Shown piece after piece: positions 1 through 5,465 of a stretch of 5,465 nt of DNA. Positions within the stretch are counted from its first letter, which is position 1. The number at the start of each line of letters is the position of its first letter. The position numbers were made by a program, and so were the translations under genes. The stretch covers positions 1 through 5,465 of the forward strand of contig JABDPQ010000469.1 in NCBI GenBank assembly GCA_013042695.1, given 5' to 3'. Source of the stretch: Desulfobacterales bacterium (GTDB lineage: Bacteria; Desulfobacterota; Desulfobulbia; Desulfobulbales; Desulfocapsaceae). Under the pieces are notes generated by a model, which ran no database searches, was not told where the DNA came from, and saw nothing but the letters and a program-made list of their open reading frames with translations.

Positions 1-1
1 T

Positions 2-316
2 GAGATAATCGGTCTCTATTCCGATTTCGTTACCGGCAACCAGCAGGGACTGGCTCAATTCGAACCGACACTGGCCGATACGCTCAGGTTGGCGGCCGAA
101 GATCTGAAAAGCTGTTATTTCGAGGCCCTCTCCTCGCAGCCGGGCCAACCCACCGACGCTGCTTCCCTGGCCAACTGGTTCTGGGGCGAAACCTATGCTG
201 CCGCGATCATAAACGAAGTGAGAAAGAAATGTCTGGATTACGGTACTAAGGAAATGGCTCTGGCCGGCAAGTTACTGCTGATTCCGCGTAGCCAGATGCA
301 TCGATTTGACAGGTAA
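2..316 (+). CDS. C-terminal part of an unrecognised protein (5' end outside window)
   Basis: The frame is open from the left edge to a TAA at 314-316, giving 104 residues with no stop, so this is most likely the tail of a longer gene. A TTG at 89 could be read as a start, but the upstream codons in the same frame are equally protein-like (they read EIIGLYSDFVTGNQQGLAQF) and no ribosome binding site precedes it. The segment looks soluble and mostly helical. It has a conspicuous aromatic patch (ANWFWGETYAAAIINEVRKK) followed by a basic stretch, and it ends in a polar tail with Arg and His. Two cysteines are present, without a metal-binding spacing, and there is no membrane helix. I recognise no family and assign no function. 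It converges on the cyclase gene, with 25 bases between the two stop codons. Confidence 0.7.
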   Translation, partial: EIIGLYSDFVTGNQQGLAQFEPTLADTLRLAAEDLKSCYFEALSSQPGQPTDAASLANWFWGETYAAAIINEVRKKCLDYGTKEMALAGKLLLIPRSQMHRFDR

Positions 317-341
317 AAAGAGAGTTTAGAGAGTTGGGCAA

Positions 342-2537
342 TCATTTGCTAAGGTGGGAATAGATGCCGTCCCACCTCTCAGGCGGATCATCAAGATAAG
401 AACGACAACGCTCCAGGTAAAGCTGATAGAGCGCTGTAGTGGGCCACTCTTTCCTCAGATAATTAAAAATTGCTATTGCTTCCGAGAAGGAACCCTCTTT
501 ATAGAGCGCAAGCCCTTCTAACCAGCTTTGCTGCTCTTTTTGATCGAACAACTCGCTTCTGCGGCAGGTGTAAAGCGTCACGGGAGTTTCCTTGCCTTTA
601 ACCCTGACGGTATCCACTTCCTGAAATTCAAAGTCGTCAACCCTGACAAGTTTTATGTTTTCGCTTACTAAAATATCAACGCCGTAAAATTTGGTCAGAC
701 TCTCGAGTCGCGAGGTAAGATTCACATTATCTCCCAGGATGGTATAGTCGAAGAGATCATCAGAACCCATGTTTCCCACCCTGACTTGGCCTGAATGCAC
801 CCCTATTCCCACCGCTATTTCAAGGTTGAATCTTTCCTTGAATTCCTTGTTGAGTTCAGGAAGTTCTGCAAGAATGTCCAGGCCCGCATTGAGCGCTCGC
901 TCTGGATGATCAGGAACGTCAAGGGGGGCATTCCAGAAGGCCATTACCGCGTCGCCGATAAATTTGTCCAGGGTTCCCTGGCTCTGCCTGATAATCCTGG
1001 TAACCGGTGTCAGGTAATGGTTGAGAAGGGTAGTCACCTCGGTAGGGCTCAATTTCTCAGACATCGAGGTAAATTCCCTGACGTCTGAGAACAACACCGT
1101 TACCTCTTTCTCCTCTCCCTCGAGATTCAGACGCTCGGGGTGTTTGGCTATTTCATCTACCAGTGAGGGGGCTACGTAGCGGGAAAAAGCCTGTCTGATC
1201 TGAGCCCGGTCCCGTTCGGTATGATACATACGGGTAAAGGTGAGTATGCCAAAAGTGATAGCCAGATTTATCAGAGGGAAGAGTGGAGAGACAAAGAAAT
1301 GATGATTGGCAAAGGTCCACTCGCTGCCCAGCCAACAGAGTGTGGCTAACGTTAGCGTAGCAGGCAGCACCACTTTGTTACTGGCCACCGAGATCAACAG
1401 CACCACAAACAGACCGGCAAGGATGGTGACAATAAATTCCAGCCCTGGCACCCAGTCTGGTGCCCTGATAAAATCCCCGGTAAGAATATTGTCGATCAAG
1501 GTCGCTTGAGCCTCAACTCCGGGGAAGTAGATATCAAACGGTGTCGTTCTCAAATCTTCAAGCCCCGCTGCTGAGGTGCCGACCAACAGAAGTTTTCCTC
1601 TTAGTTGTTCGAGACCAACGGTGCCATTCAGCACATCGGCGGCTGAATTGTACGTGAAAGTCTTTCGCTTTCCCCGAAAATGCAGCCTGAAGCGGCCATT
1701 GCGGTCAAGCGGGATGACCGTCTTCCCGAAGCGAAGCGATTCCACACCGCCCTCATTGATTTTTAATATAAGAGAAGGCTTCTGCAGTCCAGCCCAGAGC
1801 GTTGAAAGACCGAGGTTGATATAAAAGCTCCCCTCGTGCTCCATCAAAACGGGGGTTGTGCGTAAAATTCCATCCCGATCTTTCACCGTATTTATAAAAC
1901 CGGTGACCGGGGCTGATTTACTCAACAATGGCAGTGGACTTATCACCCCTTCCGCTTTCAGCAAGGTTGCGCCCTGAGCATTGGCCGAGGTCTGAGACAA
2001 GACGGAAATGGGAACCGGTTTCAGAAAATGCTCTTTGTTGTCCGACTTCAGATGTCCAAAACTGAAATAAAACCCGATCACAAAGGGGCCTTGCTTGAGA
2101 ATATCGGCCAGCAATACATCATTATCTTCCAGGGGAGGTGGTAATTCGGTAAAACCGATGTCGACATCCAAATCCCGTTTCAAATTTTTTTTCAAGTTAA
2201 TCGGCGAACTGTTGTCTGGTTCGGCGAAGAGGATATCCATGCCGACGGCCCGGGCACCCGCTTCTCTGAGTTTCTGCAGCAGCAGGGCAACCCGATACCG
2301 GGGCCACGGCCACTGCCCGTATTCTTCAAGGCTTCTTTCGTCGATATCTATGATCTCGACCATGTCCGAGATAGCTGAGACGTGGTTGCGACGCAAAATG
2401 ATGTCGTATATCTTATTATCCAGAAACCGGACGAAATAGGGCTGGTATACGTAACAGATGCCGATAAGGATACTGATCAAAATACCGATACCCGGAAGGG
2501 AAATATTTTTGATCAACCTGGCAAATCTTGAAATCAT
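342..2537 (-). CDS. CHASE2-domain class III adenylate/guanylate cyclase (membrane sensor)
   Basis: This is a 731-residue membrane-bound nucleotide cyclase predicted to make cyclic AMP from ATP in response to an extracytoplasmic signal. The N-terminal membrane helix spans about 13-32. The CHASE2 sensor follows at about 35-355, with its typical start (EIIDIDERSLEEYGQWPWPR, 61-80) and the VGMDILFAEPD segment (98-108), and it ends in LLLVGTSAAG...PGVEAQATLIDNIL. Three helices follow at about 364-385, 388-405 and 414-435. The cyclase domain occupies about 475-657. Visible catalytic residues are metal ligands Asp485 (FSDVREFT) and Asp529 (DKFIGD), base-selecting Lys525 and Thr599 (DYTILGD), and transition-state Asn606 and Arg610. 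A Lys/Thr pair fits class IIIb adenylate cyclases. Residues 671-704 resemble one TPR unit. The ATG at 2537 is the only plausible start: an in-frame stop lies at 2562-2564, and the next Met (residue 59) would remove the first helix. No good Shine-Dalgarno sequence precedes it. Family assignment is firm; product nucleotide and signal are inferred. Confidence 0.95.
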   Translation of the reverse strand: MISRFARLIKNISLPGIGILISILIGICYVYQPYFVRFLDNKIYDIILRRNHVSAISDMVEIIDIDERSLEEYGQWPWPRYRVALLLQKLREAGARAVGMDILFAEPDNSSPINLKKNLKRDLDVDIGFTELPPPLEDNDVLLADILKQGPFVIGFYFSFGHLKSDNKEHFLKPVPISVLSQTSANAQGATLLKAEGVISPLPLLSKSAPVTGFINTVKDRDGILRTTPVLMEHEGSFYINLGLSTLWAGLQKPSLILKINEGGVESLRFGKTVIPLDRNGRFRLHFRGKRKTFTYNSAADVLNGTVGLEQLRGKLLLVGTSAAGLEDLRTTPFDIYFPGVEAQATLIDNILTGDFIRAPDWVPGLEFIVTILAGLFVVLLISVASNKVVLPATLTLATLCWLGSEWTFANHHFFVSPLFPLINLAITFGILTFTRMYHTERDRAQIRQAFSRYVAPSLVDEIAKHPERLNLEGEEKEVTVLFSDVREFTSMSEKLSPTEVTTLLNHYLTPVTRIIRQSQGTLDKFIGDAVMAFWNAPLDVPDHPERALNAGLDILAELPELNKEFKERFNLEIAVGIGVHSGQVRVGNMGSDDLFDYTILGDNVNLTSRLESLTKFYGVDILVSENIKLVRVDDFEFQEVDTVRVKGKETPVTLYTCRRSELFDQKEQQSWLEGLALYKEGSFSEAIAIFNYLRKEWPTTALYQLYLERCRSYLDDPPERWDGIYSHLSK
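352..377. repeat. Perfect 8-bp inverted repeat at the convergent gene ends
   Basis: AGGTGGGA (352-359) and TCCCACCT (370-377) are perfectly complementary and enclose a 10-base loop. The element lies 36 bases past the stop of the left-hand gene and inside the last codons of the cyclase gene. A GC-rich hairpin here could form in either transcript and may help end transcription or protect the 3' end of the left-hand mRNA. Neither strand has a T-tract after it, so it is not a classical intrinsic terminator. It could also be chance, given the coding constraint. Confidence 0.4.
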
Positions 2538-2562
2538 GGACCGTTTGACTTTAGCGCTTAGC

Positions 2563-2584
2563 TACATTGTGATACAAAATGTAT
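2563..2584. repeat. Nested inverted repeats, possible operator upstream of the cyclase gene
   Basis: TACATT (2563-2568) and AATGTA (2578-2583) form 6-bp arms around nine bases. Overlapping them, ATACA (2572-2576) and TGTAT (2580-2584) form 5-bp arms around AAA. They lie 26-47 bases upstream of the cyclase ATG, downstream of the candidate promoter for that gene, where a repressor site would be effective. In AT-rich DNA such short arms arise easily by chance, so this is only a candidate. Confidence 0.25.
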
Positions 2585-2601
2585 AGAGAATTATTCAGAC
2601 T

Positions 2602-2629
2602 ACTATACTGTAATTTGGTTGCTTGAAAA
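2602..2629 (-). promoter_or_regulatory. Candidate sigma-70 promoter for the cyclase gene
   Basis: On the minus strand, TTTTCA (complement of 2624-2629, four of six matches to TTGACA) and TATAGT (complement of 2602-2607, five of six matches to TATAAT) are separated by 16 bases. Transcription would start near 2595 and give a leader of about 58 bases before the ATG. The match is moderate, and other AT-rich hexamers nearby could serve instead. Confidence 0.25.
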
Positions 2630-2650
2630 TTAGATTTTACCATTTCAATA

Positions 2651-2678
2651 TTTAAACCAGCCTGGCTCTAACTATACT
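2651..2678 (+). promoter_or_regulatory. Candidate sigma-70 promoter directed towards the terminator-like hairpin
   Basis: TTTAAA (2651-2656, four of six matches to TTGACA) and TATACT (2673-2678, five of six matches to TATAAT) are 16 bases apart. A transcript would begin near 2685 and run into the hairpin at 2744-2763 after about 60 bases. The -10 lies in a 9-mer, ACTATACTG, that also occurs at 2602-2610. It could drive a short RNA or the tolC leader. The evidence is a consensus match only. Confidence 0.25.
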
Positions 2679-2743
2679 GGTTCATTGGTCAGTGTCAGAC
2701 TGTAAATCTCCAGCTAGAAATTAGGTGATTTTACCCATCCCTG

Positions 2744-2780
2744 TATAGGCAAATTCGCCTATATTATTTTTCTTATTTTT
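2744..2780 (+). terminator. Probable intrinsic terminator or attenuator in the intergenic region
   Basis: TATAGGC (2744-2750) and GCCTATA (2757-2763) form a perfect 7-bp stem with loop AAATTC. It is followed at once by a T-rich run (2764-2780) in which 14 of 17 bases are T. This arrangement fits an intrinsic terminator on the plus strand; the minus strand has no T-tract after the stem. The stem has only three G-C pairs, so efficiency may be moderate. No protein gene reads into it on this strand. It therefore either ends a short RNA started in the intergenic region, insulates the tolC operon, or attenuates a long tolC leader. Confidence 0.55.
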
Positions 2781-2861
2781 ATATTAATTTTGGTGCTTAT
2801 ATTGGGTTTATAGTACCAAAGTACAATATGAATTATGGGCAACTCAGATTATATAAACGGG

Positions 2862-2889
2862 TTGAGTGGTGCTCTTCATCATTGATAAA
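2862..2889 (+). promoter_or_regulatory. Weak candidate promoter for the tolC-like operon
   Basis: TTGAGT (2862-2867) and GATAAA (2884-2889) are 16 bases apart, each matching four of six consensus positions. This is the nearest reasonable sigma-70-like pair downstream of the terminator-like hairpin. It would give a leader of roughly 165 bases. The match is weak, and a promoter further upstream reading through the hairpin is an alternative. Confidence 0.2.
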
Positions 2890-3049
2890 AAACTCATGAG
2901 GGACTATTACTGGAAACCGGAAAATTTCCTAACCAACAGATAGCCCAAAAGCGGCCGCGCTCCACACACCCGAGAGTGGCAAGGCTGTTCAGTACGGTTG
3001 TGCAGTAACATGTTGTGGTCTTAAAAAGCCAGTCAGAACAAATTCCGAT

Positions 3050-3055
3050 AGGAGA
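3050..3055 (+). promoter_or_regulatory. Ribosome binding site of the TolC-like gene
   Basis: AGGAGA lies eight bases (counted from AGGAG) before the ATG at 3063. This decides the start: the same frame could be opened from a GTG at 3015, but that codon has no such site and would put 16 polar residues before a normal signal peptide. Confidence 0.8.
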
Positions 3056-3062
3056 TTTGCGT

Positions 3063-4358
3063 ATGAAAAAAGCATGTAATCTGGCTGCACCCATCATGAT
3101 GGTGCTCCTTTTCTTCTCACCCGCTCACCTCCACTCGAAAGAGCTCATCGCTCTGCTGCCTAACCTTCTCAACACCCACGAGTTGATAAGAGCTCAGGAG
3201 CAACGCCGCGATAGGGCCATGTTCCTTCTTCGGGCAGCACAGGGGGGGTATTATCCCAAACTCGATGTTGTGGCCAATGCCGGGCCTGAATGGATTAACA
3301 AGATCGAGGACGAAGATACCAGCCTGACCAGAAATTACGAGAAAGCCAGTGTTAATCAACTGATTACCGATTTTGGTAACACCACTGGTAGAATTGATCA
3401 ATCAAAACTCGTGCTGGAGATAGAAAAAGAAAATCTCAACTCCATTCGGCAAGACGTCTTGCTTAACGGCATAACTTCATATCTCGGTCTGATCAGAGCA
3501 GATAAAACATTAGGCTTTGCCAGGCAATCTGAAGAAAACATCAGAACCCAAACCGGTATGGAAGAAACCATGGTCGAATATGGTGCCGGTTTGTCTTCCG
3601 ATGTGCTGCAGGCCAAGTCACAGCTGTCGAGCGCCAAGGCCCGGGTGGCAAGTACAGTGGGCGAACTGGGTTTCGCCAATAACCGGTTTCGTGCGGTGTT
3701 CGGTTTCGGCGGCAGAGACATGGTTGAGACATTCAATATTCCTCCCTCCCCTGAAGTCAAGCTGCCCAATACCGTCAACGAAGCGGTAGCAATTGCCTGG
3801 GAAACCAATCCTCGTCTCGTTGTGGCCCGTCTTGAGATCGATCGACTCGGGCAGGAAGAGAGGGTCAACAAATCCCGATATTTTCCTGAATTAAGTGCCT
3901 TCGCCGAGGGAGTGAGAAGAGAGGATTATCTTGGCTTTGAGGGTGTGCGGGAAGAGGCCGTGATTGGCGCAGAATTGACCTACAACCTCTACAACGGCGG
4001 TTCAGATAAAGCCCGGGTCGAGGCCTCGATTAAAGAGATCAACGAAGCCCGCGACCGCTATGCCGAGACCAGAAAACTGGTGGAGGAAGAAGTTGGTAAC
4101 GCCTGGCAGGAACTGGAGACCGCCAGGGAACGTTTCATCTACTTGCGCGATCAGGCCGTTATTGTCGGCGAGTTTCTGGAGTTCGCCAGGCAGGAACGCA
4201 AGCTTGGCAAACGTTCGCTGCTCGATGTCTTGGCAGGAGAAGCGGACCACCTCAACGCCCAGGCCAATGCCGTGGCTGCCGGCATAGATATCGAAGTTGC
4301 GACCTATCGTCTGTTTCGTGCCATGGGCAAGCTCGATATAGACCTCCTCGTGCACTAG
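3063..4358 (+). CDS. TolC-family outer-membrane efflux/secretion channel protein
   Basis: This 431-residue protein belongs to the outer membrane factor family, whose members trimerise into a beta-barrel plus a periplasmic alpha-helical tunnel. They serve type I secretion systems and RND or ABC exporters. A signal peptide is clear: positive MKK, a hydrophobic core at about 7-18, and cleavage probably after Ala21 or Ser25. There is no lipobox cysteine. The expected internal duplication is visible. Half one has YYPKLDVVANAG (63-74), then QLITDFGNTTGR (99-110), then a long helix with YGAGLSSDVLQAKSQL (173-188). Half two has RYFPELSAFAEGVR (272-285), then LTYNLYNGGSDKAR (305-318), then KLGKRSLLDVLAGEADHLNA (380-399). 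The length is normal for the family. It leads an operon with the FecR-domain gene 29 bases downstream. No ABC or membrane-fusion gene lies in the window, so the substrate is unknown; the downstream protein is the obvious candidate. Family certain, specific role inferred. Confidence 0.95.
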   Translation: MKKACNLAAPIMMVLLFFSPAHLHSKELIALLPNLLNTHELIRAQEQRRDRAMFLLRAAQGGYYPKLDVVANAGPEWINKIEDEDTSLTRNYEKASVNQLITDFGNTTGRIDQSKLVLEIEKENLNSIRQDVLLNGITSYLGLIRADKTLGFARQSEENIRTQTGMEETMVEYGAGLSSDVLQAKSQLSSAKARVASTVGELGFANNRFRAVFGFGGRDMVETFNIPPSPEVKLPNTVNEAVAIAWETNPRLVVARLEIDRLGQEERVNKSRYFPELSAFAEGVRREDYLGFEGVREEAVIGAELTYNLYNGGSDKARVEASIKEINEARDRYAETRKLVEEEVGNAWQELETARERFIYLRDQAVIVGEFLEFARQERKLGKRSLLDVLAGEADHLNAQANAVAAGIDIEVATYRLFRAMGKLDIDLLVH

Positions 4359-4376
4359 GGCACGTGTAGTTACAGC

Positions 4377-4381
4377 AGGAG
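4377..4381 (+). promoter_or_regulatory. Ribosome binding site of the FecR-domain gene
   Basis: AGGAG lies six bases before the ATG at 4388, in the 29-base gap after the tolC-like stop codon. It fixes the start of a reading frame that runs off the window and shows that the protein begins directly at the FecR-like domain, without a signal peptide. Confidence 0.8.
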
Positions 4382-4387
4382 TTGATA

Positions 4388-5465
4388 ATGGAATCTCAAG
4401 TTATTGGAAAAGTCGTCGCGGTTACCGGAGAGGTAGTGCTTGAACACAATGGCGATTCGATCCCCATGGAGGTGGGGAGTCCCGTTTACGAGGGAGGTGT
4501 GTTAAAGACCGGTGACGATTCTCACATTGAGGTGCGTTTCACCGACGACACTATGTTGTCCCAAGGGGCGAACTCCGAGGTTTCCATCGACGATTACGTA
4601 TTCGATCAACCCGATTCCGCTTCATCCATCCTGCTCAACCTGACAGAAGGCACGCTGCGAAACATAACCGGCAAGATCGCAGATGAGAACCCGGAAAGTT
4701 TTGAGGTTAAATCCCCTCTCGCCACTCTAGGTATCAGAGGCACCGATTTCAGCGTATTTCACCAACCAGATTCAGGAACCAAAGTCATACTGAATCAGAT
4801 CAGCGAAAACCATATTCTGATCGTCTCAGATCAATTTGCCAACATTCGGTATCAGAATGATCCGGGTACATTTGTAAGTGTAAAACCTGACGAGCCCATC
4901 AGTATCGTCGAGGTTCTGTCGGATGAGGAACGAAAGAACGTTCTAGAACTAACCCCTTTCACCACTCTTCCGAATAACGGCGTGAGCGAAGAGGGAGAGG
5001 ACCCTCCCGATGGATCAGCGTTGGATACCGGTGCAGCAGCCGACGGTCAGGATGGTTCACAGAACGATCAGGGTGAAACCGATTCCTCGGAAACGGACAG
5101 TACAAATGAACCAGGAGCTTCAACATCCTCCGGTGGCAGTACTACAAAAACTGCGATGTCAACTGGTAATACGGTTCCAGGTGCAGAGGCCACCTCTTCT
5201 GAGATTGATGTAAGCCCCTTGCCTGAAGGGTTGGCTGATTTAGAAACGGATCAATCCTTCGATATTAGCATGCTCGACAACCTGCCCCCGACTGGGGCAG
5301 GGCCGGCACCTTCAGAAACTCAGGTGGAGCTGTTCAGCCCAACGCTCTACGATCCTTTTGAAAGCAATTTGAATCCCACAGATCCATTTAATCAGATCAA
5401 TTTCACTACCTTTCAAGCAGCTTCAACTCTTTACGAGCCTGCATCGAGTATCCAAGAAACATACG
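4388..5465 (+). CDS. FecR-domain protein, N-terminal part (3' end outside window); candidate type I secretion substrate
   Basis: The frame is open for 359 codons to the right edge. Residues 4-125 form a FecR-like domain: VIGKVVAVTGEVVLEHNG, then VGSPVYEGGVLKTGDDSHIE, then a beta-rich part with SQGANSEVSIDDYVFDQP (58-75), LTEGTLRNITGKIA (85-98), and the hallmark SPLATLGIRGTDF (109-121). Such domains occur at the start of large secreted or surface proteins as well as in anti-sigma regulators. Here there is no signal peptide and no membrane helix in the visible part, which fits a cytosol-to-outside type I substrate rather than a FecR-type regulator. After more beta-like sequence (to about 190), residues 199-275 are low-complexity and rich in Asp, Glu, Ser, Thr and Gly. 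Residues 276-359 are Pro/Asn/Phe-rich with two DPF motifs (322-324, 332-334). The spacing to the tolC-like gene says operon. Total length, adhesin repeats and a C-terminal secretion signal cannot be seen. Confidence 0.85.
   Translation, partial: MESQVIGKVVAVTGEVVLEHNGDSIPMEVGSPVYEGGVLKTGDDSHIEVRFTDDTMLSQGANSEVSIDDYVFDQPDSASSILLNLTEGTLRNITGKIADENPESFEVKSPLATLGIRGTDFSVFHQPDSGTKVILNQISENHILIVSDQFANIRYQNDPGTFVSVKPDEPISIVEVLSDEERKNVLELTPFTTLPNNGVSEEGEDPPDGSALDTGAAADGQDGSQNDQGETDSSETDSTNEPGASTSSGGSTTKTAMSTGNTVPGAEATSSEIDVSPLPEGLADLETDQSFDISMLDNLPPTGAGPAPSETQVELFSPTLYDPFESNLNPTDPFNQINFTTFQAASTLYEPASSIQETY

Larger units (their letters stand above)
2538..3062. other. AT-rich intergenic region between divergent genes
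   Basis: These roughly 525 bases separate the start of the cyclase (minus strand) from the start of the TolC-like gene (plus strand). I see no convincing gene. Bases 2570-2900 are strongly AT-rich, while 2940-3000 returns to higher GC and contains a GCGGCCGC octamer at 2951. The region holds one intrinsic-terminator-like hairpin on the plus strand (2744-2780), promoter-like elements in both directions around 2602-2678, nested inverted repeats at 2563-2584, and small palindromes (GTAC-CAAA-GTAC at 2813-2824, CTCATGAG at 2893-2900, GGAAA-A-TTTCC at 2919-2929, AACATGTT at 3007-3014). This is long for a simple divergent promoter and leaves room for a regulatory RNA or a long tolC leader. Confidence 0.7.

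Noticed and set aside
89..316. Complete 75-residue gene starting at TTG 89
   Set aside because: The frame is open back to the left edge with protein-like codons and there is no ribosome binding site, so it is the tail of a longer gene.
2095..2439. 114-codon open frame on the plus strand inside the cyclase gene
   Set aside because: It lies opposite the conserved CHASE2 coding sequence and is rich in Ser and Arg, as expected of an antisense frame.
2568..2583. Possible CRP site (TGTGA half-site) upstream of the cyclase gene
   Set aside because: The second half at the required distance reads ATGTA rather than TCACA; only one half-site matches, which is expected by chance.
2828..2899. Small ORF of 23 codons (begins MNYGQLRLYK) in the intergenic region
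   Set aside because: No Shine-Dalgarno sequence, AT-rich non-coding surroundings, and no recognisable feature in the peptide.
2973..2992. Possible sigma-54 promoter (TGGCAAGGCTGTTCA) upstream of the TolC-like gene
   Set aside because: The -24 GG is present, but the -12 GC is missing at the required spacing.
3015..3062. GTG start that would extend the TolC-like protein by 16 residues
   Set aside because: No ribosome binding site precedes it, and the ATG at 3063 has an AGGAG at good distance and yields a normal signal peptide.
3398..3871. 157-codon open frame on the minus strand inside the TolC-like gene
   Set aside because: It is a shadow of a clearly real gene. The composition is that of reversed coding sequence, with no domain and no ribosome binding site.
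1..5465. CRISPR arrays, tRNA or rRNA genes, insertion sequences, integrase genes
   Set aside because: I saw no regularly spaced repeats, no tRNA-like cloverleaf, no transposase-like frame and no terminal repeats.

Overview
The window reads as chromosomal DNA of a Gram-negative bacterium: it carries an outer-membrane efflux channel of the TolC family. Base composition is balanced in the genes, with a markedly AT-rich intergenic region. A CHASE2-type cyclase beside TolC and FecR-domain genes, with canonical AGGAG ribosome binding sites, would suit a deltaproteobacterium (for example a marine sulfate reducer). That placement is an impression, not something the sequence proves.

Layout. (1) Bases 2-316, plus strand: the last 104 codons of a gene that enters from the left; I do not recognise the product. 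(2) Bases 342-2537, minus strand: a complete 731-residue membrane protein with an extracytoplasmic CHASE2 sensor, three further membrane helices, a class III nucleotide cyclase domain with its key residues intact, and a short TPR-like tail. It converges on gene 1 with only a 25-base gap, and a perfect 8-bp inverted repeat lies in its last codons. (3) Bases 2538-3062: an AT-rich intergenic region of about 525 bases between divergent genes. It holds a hairpin plus T-tract on the plus strand that looks like an intrinsic terminator, and several promoter-like and palindromic elements. (4) Bases 3063-4358, plus strand: a TolC-family outer-membrane protein with a signal peptide. (5) Bases 4388 to the right edge, plus strand: the first 359 codons of a protein that starts directly with a FecR-like domain, has no signal peptide, and continues into an acidic, Ser/Thr/Gly/Pro-rich region.

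How the parts may work together. The TolC-like gene and the FecR-domain gene are 29 bases apart and almost certainly form an operon. A large, signal-less, acidic protein directly behind a TolC channel suggests a type I secretion substrate, possibly a surface adhesin, with its ABC transporter and membrane-fusion partner beyond the right edge. The divergently transcribed CHASE2 cyclase could be a sensor that links an envelope signal to a cyclic nucleotide and so to this export locus. The operon is well supported; the secretion and signalling links are inference from gene order.
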